Of a DNA stretch of 58,396 nt, positions 9,646 to 17,708 are shown piece after piece. Within the stretch, counting starts at the first letter, position 1; every line of letters begins with the position of its first letter. The translations under genes were made by a program, and so were the position numbers. A model generated the notes under the pieces. It did no database searches and was not told the origin of the DNA. It was given only the letters and a program-made list of their open reading frames with translations. The stretch comes from Nanobdellota archaeon (lineage in GTDB: Archaea; Nanobdellota; Nanobdellia; Pacearchaeales; GW2011-AR1). The stretch is from NCBI GenBank assembly GCA_030698805.1, contig JAUYMA010000008.1, positions 86,266-144,661 on the forward strand, written 5' to 3'.

Positions 9646-9666
9646 GTTAATATATTGAAGTACCAT

Positions 9667-10368
9667 ATGGGAATAGTAACATTAGATCCTCGCTTGGTTA
9701 TAACCTCTGGCCTATCTGCTACTGGTAAATCTACTACTTTAGAGGAAGTTGCCAGACGGATATCAAATTCATTTATTCTAGAGAAAGATGCTATTAATCA
9801 ATCCATGCTCCATGTTGTTCCTACAGAAGACCTAAGACTTCTTCCGTTTGACGAATATGTAAAAGGAGACAGTGTATTTCCAGATCATGCTAGAAATGTA
9901 GAAACTCCTTTTGGAGAGATGATAAAAATTGATCCTGCTAATGGGTATTATGGAAGACACGCCCGAGATCAAACCTATATTGTTATGGCCAATATAGCTT
10001 ACGGGAATATGAAGAATGGGAAAGTCCCCCTCTTAGATTGTATAGTAATCCGACAAATTAGAGATGGAACTGTGAAAAAATTTATGGACCAACCTATGCT
10101 GGCAGATTATCCCAAATACCTTATTCATTTTGTTACAGGGGAAGAAGAATGTTATCAAAGACACCTTGCAAGAGCCAAGACAAATCCTGAAGCTGCAATC
10201 CGAGATGCGAAAAAGATTTCTTCTCGAGATGCTTTTCATAGATTTGTTACGGAAGAACAGCCGATGACACCTGAAGAATTGAAAAAGTATGACCATTTAA
10301 TACTTGACACTTCAAAAAGAAGTCCTGCTGAATGCGCTCGAGAATTTATTGAATATATCTCTAATTGA
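9667..10368 (+). CDS. P-loop kinase-like protein (zeta-toxin/AAA kinase fold)
   Basis: 233 residues. The Walker A motif is SGLSATGKSTTLEE near residues 11-24; FILEKDAINQSM follows, an acidic strand as in small-molecule kinases of the zeta/gluconate-kinase group. A central stretch holds basic residues (YQRHLARAKTNPEAAIRDAKK) like the LID arginines of such kinases. The substrate is unknown. It is followed after 20 nt by a Nudix hydrolase gene and is embedded in the heptose/glycan island, so a sugar- or nucleotide-related phosphoryl transfer is plausible. A zeta-type toxin is less likely because no antitoxin-like partner is adjacent. Confidence 0.7.
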   Translation: MGIVTLDPRLVITSGLSATGKSTTLEEVARRISNSFILEKDAINQSMLHVVPTEDLRLLPFDEYVKGDSVFPDHARNVETPFGEMIKIDPANGYYGRHARDQTYIVMANIAYGNMKNGKVPLLDCIVIRQIRDGTVKKFMDQPMLADYPKYLIHFVTGEEECYQRHLARAKTNPEAAIRDAKKISSRDAFHRFVTEEQPMTPEELKKYDHLILDTSKRSPAECAREFIEYISN

Positions 10369-10388
10369 CTATATAACTCATTATCATC

Positions 10389-10955
10389 ATGGAAAGAATA
10401 CATCCCCAGATAGTCCACATAAATGAGAATGGCGAATCTCTCGGACCTATAAGTTATGAAGAAGCTCATCCCCTAGATCCGGCCCAAGAAGGAATGAGAC
10501 ATGCTGTCGCCAATCTCTTAATTTTTAATGATTCTTCTTATAGCGAACTCCTTTTATCAAAAAGAAGTCACATTGTAAGAAGCCCAGAGAAGTGGGATTG
10601 TTCTGCTGGAGGCCATGTTGATTGGATAGGGGAAAAAGGGATAGCGGAACCGCCCTTAGAAGCTGCATTGAGAGAGTTAAACGAAGAGCTCTTCCAAGAA
10701 AGAGGTATACCTCCAGAATTGAAAATCGAAGGACTTGGTAAATTTTGGAAGCATGTTCGCGCAAATAATCATGAATTAATATATCTCTTTAGAGGAATTT
10801 ATTCAGGGCCATTTTATCATAGCTCAGAAATATCTACCCTTACATTTTTTCCTGTAATAAATCTAAAGCATAGAATGGAATCTGAAAGAGATAAATTTAC
10901 TGTTAATTTATTTTATTGTTTTAATAAGCATCTCGAAATAATGAGCGCAAAATGA
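10389..10955 (+). CDS. Nudix hydrolase, isopentenyl-diphosphate-isomerase-like
   Basis: 188 residues. The Nudix box runs from GGHVDWIGEKG to ALRELNEELFQERG near residues 75-105, with the REL-EE core intact. The preceding LLLSKRSHIVRSPEKWDCSAG resembles type 1 isopentenyl-diphosphate isomerase and related Nudix proteins. Family members hydrolyse nucleoside or dinucleotide diphosphates or isomerise prenyl diphosphates. The box has an insertion between the glycine and the REL-EE part compared with the canonical spacing. It lies just after the P-loop kinase gene, with which it may form a unit. Substrate unknown. Confidence 0.82.
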   Translation: MERIHPQIVHINENGESLGPISYEEAHPLDPAQEGMRHAVANLLIFNDSSYSELLLSKRSHIVRSPEKWDCSAGGHVDWIGEKGIAEPPLEAALRELNEELFQERGIPPELKIEGLGKFWKHVRANNHELIYLFRGIYSGPFYHSSEISTLTFFPVINLKHRMESERDKFTVNLFYCFNKHLEIMSAK

Positions 10956-11004
10956 ATCCGAAAATTATCCAAATGTTTATAAAAATAACATTAATAGTTA
11001 AAAC

Positions 11005-11922
11005 ATGAATATATTAGTAACTGGAGGGGCGGGCTTTATTGGTAGCAATCTCGTTGATAGGTTAGTTGAACTAGGCTATACTGTTATCGCAATAGACAAT
11101 TTTCTTACAGGGAGTCGCGATAACTTGAATTCAAAAGCAATTTTCTATGAAGAGGATATTAGAAATAAGGATGCATTAGATAAAATCTTTGAGAAACATA
11201 AACCTGAATATATTTTCCACACTGCTGCTGGATATTTAGTCCAATCTTTAGAAAATCCCCAGAGAGATGCAGAAATAAATATCATTGGAACTATAAATCT
11301 TATAGAATTATCTTTAAAATATAAAGTTAAGAAAATCATTTATTCCAATTCTGGAGGGGCAAGCTATGGGGAACCTTTGGAGATACCTATTACTGAAGAG
11401 CATTCAATCCATCCTTTAACTCCCTATGGCGCTTCCAAATATACGGCAGAAATGTACCTTTATATGTACTCCAAAAATTTTGGATTGAAGTATACATCGT
11501 TACGCTATGCAAATGTTTATGGTCCGAGACAGAATCCTAAACTAGAAGGGGGAGTCATTTCGATCTTCTTGAACTCTTTCTTGAAGGGAGAAAGCCCTAT
11601 AATGAGAAGCGATGGAACGCCTACGCGAGATTATGTATATGTTGGAGATGTAGTTGAAGCAAATATCATGGCTATGGAAAAAGGAGAGTGCGAGGGTTAT
11701 CATGTCGCAACGGAAATAGAGACTAGTGTTCTTGATTTGGTTAAGACAATGAAAAAAGTTCTCAACACTAATTTAGACGTCGTCAGGGGCCCGCCTCGAA
11801 TAGGCGATCCTCAGAGAGCCGTCTTTAGTATAAGTAAGATAAAAAGAGCGATTGGATGGCAACCTAAAGTAGCTCTTGAAGAAGGGATAAGAAAAACAGT
11901 CGAATGGATGAAGGCCATTTAA
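11005..11922 (+). CDS. NAD-dependent sugar-nucleotide epimerase/dehydratase
   Basis: 305 residues, extended SDR fold. MNILVTGGAGFIGSNLVDRL gives the GxxGxxG NAD-binding motif, IDNF follows at the end of beta-2, the active site serine lies in SNSGGASYGE and the YxxxK pair in YGASKYTAEMY. The layout is closest to UDP-glucose 4-epimerase and GDP-mannose/heptose epimerases. It opens a rightward operon with a nucleotidyltransferase, a glycosyltransferase, gmhB and an FkbM methyltransferase, 11 nt before the next gene. A TATA box at about 10977-10985 places transcription at the ATG. Likely role: reshaping of a nucleotide sugar, possibly the NDP-heptose made by neighbours. Confidence 0.87.
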   Translation: MNILVTGGAGFIGSNLVDRLVELGYTVIAIDNFLTGSRDNLNSKAIFYEEDIRNKDALDKIFEKHKPEYIFHTAAGYLVQSLENPQRDAEINIIGTINLIELSLKYKVKKIIYSNSGGASYGEPLEIPITEEHSIHPLTPYGASKYTAEMYLYMYSKNFGLKYTSLRYANVYGPRQNPKLEGGVISIFLNSFLKGESPIMRSDGTPTRDYVYVGDVVEANIMAMEKGECEGYHVATEIETSVLDLVKTMKKVLNTNLDVVRGPPRIGDPQRAVFSISKIKRAIGWQPKVALEEGIRKTVEWMKAI

Positions 11923-11933
11923 TAGGAGTATAG

Positions 11934-12668
11934 ATGAATGGATTAATTCTTGCGGCAGGGATTGGAGAAAGAATGAGACCCTTGACAGATGATCTACCAA
12001 AACCGATGCTGCCCATTGATGGAAAACCTGTTTTAGAATATTTAATAAATTTGTTCAAAAAGTATGGGATAAATGACATTGGCATCACTACTTTTTATCT
12101 CAAAGAATCAATTATTGATTATTTTAAAGATGGCTTGGAATGGGGAGTTAATCTTACTTACTTAAAAGAGAATGAATTACTGCCCTCTTCTCAGGCGATA
12201 CGGGAAATGCTTGAGTTCGTAGAAGACCAAATCATTATTATAAACGGAGATAACTTGACTAATCTTGATTTGAGCAAGTTGCTTGAATTTCATAAATCCA
12301 AGAAATCTGATCTGACCATGGTTTCCTATTTAAGGAATCCTTCCAGTCCCCCTTCAAGTCAAATAGACTTTGATGAAAATTTCAAGATTATAAATTTCAG
12401 AGAAAGATTAACTGAAGAAGAGATGAATACAATCCCTCCTAAAAAAAGAAATGCCAATGCAGGTATATATGTATTTAACAAAAAAGTAATTGCTTCTATA
12501 AAACCAAATGAAACTCAAGACCTTGGAAAGATCCTTCGTGAACTTACAAAAAATTTTAATAGTCACATTTATAGATTAGATCCTTCAACCTATTTCAGAG
12601 AAATTGGAAAAATAGAAAAGTATAATATGGTCAAAGAAGAAATAGAATCAGGAAAATTTAAATTATGA
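11934..12668 (+). CDS. Sugar-phosphate nucleotidyltransferase (HddC-like)
   Basis: 244 residues. MNGLILAAGIGERMRPLTDD followed by LPKPMLPIDGKPVL is the signature of the NTP-transferase family, with the uridylyl/guanylyl-binding GxGxRxxPLT-type loop and the KP lysine. IIINGDNLTNLDL contains the metal-binding aspartate. The length equals the short, single-domain enzymes such as HddC and RmlA-like proteins without the hexapeptide tail. With gmhA, an HddA-type kinase and gmhB nearby, activation of heptose 1-phosphate is the best guess; the nucleotide (GDP, CDP or UDP) is not determined. It overlaps the next gene by 4 nt and has AGGAG before its start. Confidence 0.82.
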   Translation: MNGLILAAGIGERMRPLTDDLPKPMLPIDGKPVLEYLINLFKKYGINDIGITTFYLKESIIDYFKDGLEWGVNLTYLKENELLPSSQAIREMLEFVEDQIIIINGDNLTNLDLSKLLEFHKSKKSDLTMVSYLRNPSSPPSSQIDFDENFKIINFRERLTEEEMNTIPPKKRNANAGIYVFNKKVIASIKPNETQDLGKILRELTKNFNSHIYRLDPSTYFREIGKIEKYNMVKEEIESGKFKL

Positions 12669-13411
12669 AAGATAAAAAATACACTCAGTCAATATCGGTT
12701 TTTATCCCCGCATATAATGAAGAGGAAAACATTCGAGAAGTCTCTCTGGACATTATTAAATTTTTAAATAAGCACTTCAAGACGTATGAACTTATTCTTG
12801 TGATCAATAAGTGTAAGGACAAAACTCCTCAACTCGCCAAAGAATTGGCAAAGAAGAATAAGCATATCAGAGTGATTCAGCAGAAAACTTTTGTCGGATA
12901 CGGGTCGCAATTAAAAAAAGGATGGGAAAATGCAAAGTATGATCTTGTTTTCTATACCGACTCTGACAGACAGTTTAATATTGAAGAATTAACTAGATTT
13001 ATGGAGTCTATTAAAGAATATGATGCTGTTGTGGGTTATAGAAAGAAAAGAAGAGATCCATTCATGAGAATTGCTTATTCTAAATTATATAATTTGGCCC
13101 TGGGACTAATCTTAGGAATAAAATTTAAAGATGCAGATTGTGCATTTAAACTATGCAAGAAAGAAGTAATTGATGCTATAAAGCCCATTACCCAAGATAG
13201 AGGGGCCGATTCTGAATTCTTAGTAAAGGCCACCGCTAAAGGTTTTAAAATGAAACAACTTCCAGTTACCCACCGGCCTCGAATAGCAGGAGTCTCTGAA
13301 GCTGAATCAGAAGGAGGAGGTTTCTTCGTTAAAATAAAACCAGAAATCATAAAGGCTCTTATCAAGGAGACTTTATACTTAAGGAAATTTAGGAATCCTG
13401 AAAACTTTTAA
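12665..13411 (+). CDS. Family 2 glycosyltransferase (DPM1/Ppm-like)
   Basis: 248 residues. SISVFIPAYNEEENIREVS is the start of the GT-A fold and YTDSDRQFNIEEL holds the DxD metal motif; VVGYRKKRRDPFMR follows as in polyprenyl-phosphate sugar synthases. No membrane segments are evident, so it would work at the cytoplasmic side. The start overlaps the nucleotidyltransferase stop by 4 nt, which ties it to the same transcript; it may move the activated sugar made by its neighbour onto a lipid carrier. Donor and acceptor are inference. Confidence 0.85.
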   Translation: MKDKKYTQSISVFIPAYNEEENIREVSLDIIKFLNKHFKTYELILVINKCKDKTPQLAKELAKKNKHIRVIQQKTFVGYGSQLKKGWENAKYDLVFYTDSDRQFNIEELTRFMESIKEYDAVVGYRKKRRDPFMRIAYSKLYNLALGLILGIKFKDADCAFKLCKKEVIDAIKPITQDRGADSEFLVKATAKGFKMKQLPVTHRPRIAGVSEAESEGGGFFVKIKPEIIKALIKETLYLRKFRNPENF

Positions 13412-13412
13412 T

Positions 13413-13976
13413 ATGAATCGGGCAGTTTTTTTGGACAGAGATGGTGTAATAAATGAAATATTATATGAAGTCGATGGGAACATAATGGCCCCTGCTACTC
13501 TTGAACAGCTTAAAATATTGCCGAATGTAAGAGAGGGGATAAAGAAATTTAAGGATATGGGATTCAAAGTGATCTCTATTTCTAATCAACCAGGGGTTGC
13601 TTTTGGCTATCTAAGAATTGAAAAGCTGAAAGAGATCAATGATTACCTAAAAAAAGAGCTAGGGATCGATGCGATGTATGAATGCATCCATCACCCTAAA
13701 TATGACGGTGAATGCAATTGCAGAAAGCCAAAACCTGGCTTAATCCTGCAGGCTCAAAGAGATCTGGACATTGATATTGAAGAATCCTATATGATTGGAG
13801 ATAATTTGAGTGATATTCAGACCGGCATTAATGCAGGAGTGAAAAAAACATTTAGAATAGGGATATTGAGAGAAGATATTATGGAATTACAGCATAAAAA
13901 ACAGATTTATCCAGATTATACTCTTCCTGATCTTGTACAGATTGCAGACAAGATAAAAGAGATTGAAAATAAATAA
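13413..13976 (+). CDS. gmhB: D-glycero-D-manno-heptose 1,7-bisphosphate 7-phosphatase (GmhB-like HAD)
   Basis: 187 residues. FLDRDGVINE gives the HAD nucleophile aspartates D8 and D10, SISNQPGVAFG is motif 2, and YMIGDNLSDIQTG is the Mg-binding motif. C91, H93, C101 and C103 (CIHHPKYDGECNCRKPKPG) form the zinc-binding loop that distinguishes GmhB from histidinol phosphatases without the loop. GmhB removes the 7-phosphate from heptose 1,7-bisphosphate, the product of the HddA or RfaE1 kinases. The gene is 1 nt after the glycosyltransferase stop and 1 nt before the methyltransferase start, so it is part of the operon. Confidence 0.88.
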   Translation: MNRAVFLDRDGVINEILYEVDGNIMAPATLEQLKILPNVREGIKKFKDMGFKVISISNQPGVAFGYLRIEKLKEINDYLKKELGIDAMYECIHHPKYDGECNCRKPKPGLILQAQRDLDIDIEESYMIGDNLSDIQTGINAGVKKTFRIGILREDIMELQHKKQIYPDYTLPDLVQIADKIKEIENK

Positions 13977-13977
13977 A

Positions 13978-14829
13978 ATGGCCAGCTTAGAGAATACTTC
14001 AAATAAAAAGATAAAAATCTCCCATTACATTGGCAAGATGAAAGAAGCCGGTAGAGGATTACTAATAGTAAAAAATAAAGGCAAGGTCGTGCAGCATTTG
14101 CTCGGGTTAGCAAAGGGAGAGAAAATTTATTACCATCTCCCGGGAAACCTCAGACTTGAAATTCCTAATAAATCTAAAAAAGACAAAACTGCGATCCTCA
14201 GCATTAAGGAGATATTTGGAGATAAATTATATTCGCTGGATTTTCCTTCTGCACGAACAATTATAGACTTGGGGGCTAATATCGGAGTATATTCTCTTTA
14301 CGCAGGCTTGCAGCATCCAAATGCAGTTGTCTATGCTTTTGAACCTGATCCTTGGAGTTTCAAGCAACTAAAAAGAAATATAGAAATAAATCATTTACAA
14401 AAAAGGGTTAAAGCATTCTGCATGGCCTCTTCCGGGAAAAATGGCTACATTGATTTTTATGTTGATCCCTTGACTACTAGGGGAAGTTCGGCCCTTTATC
14501 CAAAAGGTGAAAAAATTAAAGTCAAATCGCTTACCCTTAAAGACCTCTTTTCTCTACTAAAGGTGAAAGAATGCGACATCTTAAAAGTAGATATTGAAGG
14601 TGCAGAATACGACCTACTTTACAACTCTCCTGAAAAAATAATGAGAAGTGTTCATTACATCTTGTTGGAATATCACAAAGGCATGGAACAATTACACGCC
14701 CGCTATTCACCTGAAGCTATAAAGGAATTTCTTAAAAAAAGAGGTTTTAATATTCTGAGAGAGAAAAATGACGTTATTGTTGCTGAGAATGCTTCTTTTA
14801 AAACTGCGGTGCATGAAAAAGGTTTATAA
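13978..14829 (+). CDS. FkbM-family methyltransferase
   Basis: 283 residues from ATG 13978; a TTG 15 nt upstream inside gmhB is less likely. The SAM-binding motif ARTIIDLGANIGVYSLYA is near residue 85, YAFEPDPWSFKQL follows as motif II, and DILKVDIEGAEYDLLYN is the conserved FkbM signature. Family members O-methylate sugars of natural products and surface glycans. It is the last gene of the epimerase operon and would modify a glycan made by this island. The upstream 80 residues are family-atypical and could help acceptor binding. Confidence 0.85.
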   Translation: MASLENTSNKKIKISHYIGKMKEAGRGLLIVKNKGKVVQHLLGLAKGEKIYYHLPGNLRLEIPNKSKKDKTAILSIKEIFGDKLYSLDFPSARTIIDLGANIGVYSLYAGLQHPNAVVYAFEPDPWSFKQLKRNIEINHLQKRVKAFCMASSGKNGYIDFYVDPLTTRGSSALYPKGEKIKVKSLTLKDLFSLLKVKECDILKVDIEGAEYDLLYNSPEKIMRSVHYILLEYHKGMEQLHARYSPEAIKEFLKKRGFNILREKNDVIVAENASFKTAVHEKGL

Positions 14830-14830
14830 A
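14823..14830 (+). promoter_or_regulatory. TATA box of lemA
   Basis: TTTATAAA overlapping the end of the FkbM gene, centred about 26 nt before ATG 14852. It favours that ATG over an in-frame ATG at 14840. Confidence 0.6.
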
Positions 14831-14851
14831 AGCAATTAAATGTATATTATT

Positions 14852-15406
14852 ATGATATGGCTATGGATTTTAATAGGTGCTATAATTTTGATAATTGCTT
14901 TAGCTTTTGTCATATATTACAATAGGTTTATTGTTCTTGAAAATAGGATTGACAACTCTTTGGCTCAGATTGATGTTCAATTAAAGAAAAGGGCTGATTT
15001 GGTCCCTAATTTGTTAAATACTGTTAAAGGATATGCTAAGCATGAGAAGAGCATCATGCAGGATGTTACTGAAGCCCGAAAAGCCCTTTTAGGTGCTAAA
15101 GATATACAAAAGAGAGTCAAGGCAGGTGCGGAATTACAGAATGCCCTCAAATCCCTATTTGCCTTAGCTGAAAACTATCCTCAGTTGAGAGCTAATGAAA
15201 ACTTCTTACACTTGCAGCAGGAATTAGCAGCAATTGAGGAAAGAGTTGCATATTCCAGGCAATATTACAATGATTCGATTTTGAGCTATAATAATTCAGT
15301 AGAGACTTTCCCAGGTGCTTTCTTTGCTAACTTGTATAACAAGAAGGAAAAACAGATGCTCCAAATAGCTGCTGAAGAAAGGGCCCTGCCAAAAGTAGAC
15401 TTTTAA
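14852..15406 (+). CDS. lemA: LemA family protein
   Basis: 184 residues from ATG 14852. One N-terminal membrane segment (WLWILIGAIILIIALAFVIY) is followed by a helical domain with the LemA signature: NRIDNSLAQIDVQLKKRADL and PNLLNTVKGYAKHEKS, then FLHLQQELAAIEERVAYSRQ and YNNSVETFPGAFFANLY. In many genomes LemA is encoded next to HtpX-like proteases; here HtpX is at 17709, two genes further. The function of LemA is poorly defined; a role in membrane-protein quality control is suggested by linkage. The next gene lies tail-to-tail 1 nt away. Confidence 0.9.
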   Translation: MIWLWILIGAIILIIALAFVIYYNRFIVLENRIDNSLAQIDVQLKKRADLVPNLLNTVKGYAKHEKSIMQDVTEARKALLGAKDIQKRVKAGAELQNALKSLFALAENYPQLRANENFLHLQQELAAIEERVAYSRQYYNDSILSYNNSVETFPGAFFANLYNKKEKQMLQIAAEERALPKVDF

Positions 15407-15407
15407 T

Positions 15408-16313
15408 TTATTCTAATATTTCTATATCGTCTACAGTTCCATCTGAGTTTAAATCTAGGCCTCTAACAACCCTACTAAATGTTCCTTTATTCCCCCTCTC
15501 TAGCTCTTCAAAATGCTTTAAGAAAGCCAGAATAGCTGCTTTTGTTCCCCAGTTCCTAACTCCTGCAACTAAAAGAATTTGCTTTTCCTTATTATACGGA
15601 TTAGGGCATCTTGCAATTACTCCTATGCTTTCATCGATATAATATTTTTTTGTTAAAACTGAATAGAACCCTCTTTTAGCCTCGTCATAGAAGATCGGCA
15701 GATGTTTATTAATATCGCCTGTTATTTTATTAACTATGGGGCCGCCGATTAGGAGAAGGTTGTTCTTCTCCAGATCTTTTTCAGAAGTTTCTGTATCTAG
15801 TTTCACCCTGCACTCAGTTATGGAATTAAGGAAAGTGCCTATGAATAAGGCCAAGTCCATACCAAAATAACCGTCTCTGCTTCTGGCATTTAAGGGGCCG
15901 TGTGGATCGGGACTTCCTACTACTATCAATGCATCCAACTCTCCATCTCTAATAAAAGGTTTTAGGAATTTTGATTCTCTTTCTTGCAATTTAGAACTTT
16001 CATGAAAGTCTTTTACCGCAAAAAAATAAGATTCAGAACTTAAAGTATAAAACTTGGCAGTTGTTCCTTGCATTAACTCTTCCCTCTCAACTTTCACTAT
16101 CCCTGCTTTCTCCAATTTTCGGATATAATAGTATATGTTTTGTTCGTGGATCTTGAGCTTTTCAGCAATTTCCTTAGGGTAGATGGGTCTTTCCTTTATA
16201 AGATTAAGAATTTTTATTACAATCGGATTGCTCAAGTTTGTTAGATTCTTTAATTCTATCGGCTGCGTTTTCAAAACTAAAGTACTTTTGTCCTGTTCTT
16301 TTACTATTTTCAT
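15408..16313 (-). CDS. Winged-helix regulator fused to an S-layer-like domain with terminal EF-hand loop
   Basis: 301 residues. Residues about 20-100 form an ArsR-like winged helix (IVIKILNLIKERPIYPKEIA, then HEQNIYYYIRKLEKAGIV). Residues 125-285 resemble the C-terminal domain of archaeal S-layer proteins: NNLLLIGGPIVNKIT, then IGVIARCPNPYNKEKQI and LLVAGVRNWGTKAAILAF. The last residues DLNSDGTVDDIE form a canonical EF-hand/dockerin calcium loop (D1, N3, D5, G6, V8, E12). No membrane segment is visible, so the protein looks cytoplasmic. It may sense an envelope-related ligand and control S-layer or glycan genes. It is divergent from the gene at 16408. The fusion reading is from my recall of both families and needs profile confirmation. 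Confidence 0.75.
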   Translation of the reverse strand: MKIVKEQDKSTLVLKTQPIELKNLTNLSNPIVIKILNLIKERPIYPKEIAEKLKIHEQNIYYYIRKLEKAGIVKVEREELMQGTTAKFYTLSSESYFFAVKDFHESSKLQERESKFLKPFIRDGELDALIVVGSPDPHGPLNARSRDGYFGMDLALFIGTFLNSITECRVKLDTETSEKDLEKNNLLLIGGPIVNKITGDINKHLPIFYDEAKRGFYSVLTKKYYIDESIGVIARCPNPYNKEKQILLVAGVRNWGTKAAILAFLKHFEELERGNKGTFSRVVRGLDLNSDGTVDDIEILE

Positions 16314-16379
16314 CTTCTTTTAAACAAGGGCCCATTTATAAATATTTTCATAATAGTATTATAAATTTTTTAAAAATGC

Positions 16380-16386
16380 TTATATA
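16380..16386 (+). promoter_or_regulatory. TATA box of the 93-residue protein gene
   Basis: TTATATA centred about 26 nt before ATG 16408, giving a leaderless transcript. Confidence 0.6.
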
Positions 16387-16407
16387 GAAATGATATTATG
16401 GTAAAGG

Positions 16408-16689
16408 ATGGAGAAGGAATACATTAGGATTTCATCTTATCATGAACCCTTTAACTTAGATATAGCTCAATTTATGGAAGAAGTGGAGTTCTCTTTGAGA
16501 GATATGTTTAAAGGACAAAATATAGATCTGGATACAATAATCAGGCCAACCTATGGACAAGCTTACTTAGGCAACGCAGAGATAGATTTTGTAAGATACT
16601 CCATCACTTTACCTGAAGATAGGGCCGATCTTGCACAAAAAATAAGGGCAGCTCTTGGAGAACAAAAAGCCAGGAACCTAGTCTTTTGA
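16408..16689 (+). CDS. Conserved-looking small protein of unknown function
   Basis: 93 residues, soluble and acidic, alpha/beta in pattern (YIRISSYHEPFNLDIAQFME, then FVRYSITLPEDRADLAQKIR). I do not recognise a family. A TATA box 26 nt upstream and the tight link to the following kinase gene (stop overlaps a TTG, and the preferred ATG is 5 nt further) support a real gene. The pair may act together, for example as a substrate-binding or regulatory partner of the kinase, but nothing in the sequence proves this. Confidence 0.7.
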   Translation: MEKEYIRISSYHEPFNLDIAQFMEEVEFSLRDMFKGQNIDLDTIIRPTYGQAYLGNAEIDFVRYSITLPEDRADLAQKIRAALGEQKARNLVF

Positions 16690-16694
16690 TACAT

Positions 16695-17669
16695 ATGGAA
16701 GCTCAAGAATCATTACAGCAAGTCTCGCAAAGTTTTGGCCTTGGAGAGATTAAAGAATTGGCAAGACTAGAGGACGGAATAGTGAATAGGTCTTACAAAA
16801 TTAGAACGCTAAAAGGAAATTTTGTTCTGCAGTGCTTAAGCCCTATTTTTAATGAGAAAGTTATAGAAGATTATGAAAAATTCCAAAGTTACCTAAGAAC
16901 TAATGGCATATTCGTTCCAGTTCTCCTTAAAAACAAAGATCATAAAGCTTTTACTAAACAAGGAGATGCTATATGGAGAGTATTTGAGTATATTGCACAT
17001 GATCAGCAGGATTCAATAAATCCTTCCATAAAAACAGCATACGAAGCCGGAAAAATCCTGGGTAAATTTCATAAAATAATGTCTAAATCTAATTTCAAAC
17101 CTTCTTTTCAACTACCTGGATTCCATGATACTAAAAATATTATAAATAAACTTGAATGCCTAATGCACTCTAAGAAAAACAATATAAAATCGAATGCTGT
17201 AAATGAGGAATTTAATTTTATTAGAAACCACATAAATTTATCCCCTGATATAGGGAAAATGAGAAAGACCATAATTCATGCGGACCCTAAAATTGCGAAT
17301 TTTCTTTTTAAAGAGGATAAAGCCATTGCCATACTTGATCTTGATACTTTAATGATTGCAAGCCCTTTGATAGACCTGGGGGATGCTTTGAGGAGTTGGT
17401 GCAGGGTTAAACCGGCCACTTCGCTCTTTAGGCAAGAAATTTTCCGGGCGGCTTTAGAGGGGTATAACTCTGAGTCTCCATTTGAGTATTCACAAAAAGA
17501 GGCAAAGGATGCCATGTCGCTGCTGACCTTGGAACTTGCTGCGCGATATCTGAATGATTATTTTGAAGAGAATTATTTTATTTTCAAATCAGAGAAATAT
17601 AAAACGAGGGCCGAGCAGAATCTTACAAGATGCAGAAGATATTTAGAATATTTTGAAAATTTCTCTTAA
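16695..17669 (+). CDS. Aminoglycoside-phosphotransferase-fold kinase (NahK-like)
   Basis: 324 residues from ATG 16695. NRSYKIRTLKGNFVLQCLSP is the N-lobe nucleotide loop, IIHADPKIANFLFKED is the Brenner catalytic loop with catalytic aspartate, and AILDLDTLMIASPLIDLGDA is the metal-binding DxD motif. The D-DT---P--D-GDALRSW pattern resembles N-acetylhexosamine 1-kinase and similar small-molecule kinases. It probably phosphorylates a sugar or amino-sugar feeding glycan synthesis, or a choline-like compound. It follows the 93-residue protein gene closely and is directly followed by htpX. Confidence 0.82.
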   Translation: MEAQESLQQVSQSFGLGEIKELARLEDGIVNRSYKIRTLKGNFVLQCLSPIFNEKVIEDYEKFQSYLRTNGIFVPVLLKNKDHKAFTKQGDAIWRVFEYIAHDQQDSINPSIKTAYEAGKILGKFHKIMSKSNFKPSFQLPGFHDTKNIINKLECLMHSKKNNIKSNAVNEEFNFIRNHINLSPDIGKMRKTIIHADPKIANFLFKEDKAIAILDLDTLMIASPLIDLGDALRSWCRVKPATSLFRQEIFRAALEGYNSESPFEYSQKEAKDAMSLLTLELAARYLNDYFEENYFIFKSEKYKTRAEQNLTRCRRYLEYFENFS

Positions 17670-17679
17670 TTGAATAAGC

Positions 17680-17687
17680 TTTATATA
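17680..17687 (+). promoter_or_regulatory. TATA box of htpX
   Basis: TTTATATA just after the kinase stop, centred about 26 nt before ATG 17709. It rules in that ATG and makes the upstream in-frame TTG at 17670 unlikely. Confidence 0.65.
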
Positions 17688-17708
17688 GCAAAAAAGCCTA
17701 AAGTTTTC

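Noticed and set aside
9667..10368. Zeta-type toxin of a toxin-antitoxin system
   Set aside because: No small antitoxin-like gene precedes or follows; a Nudix gene follows instead.
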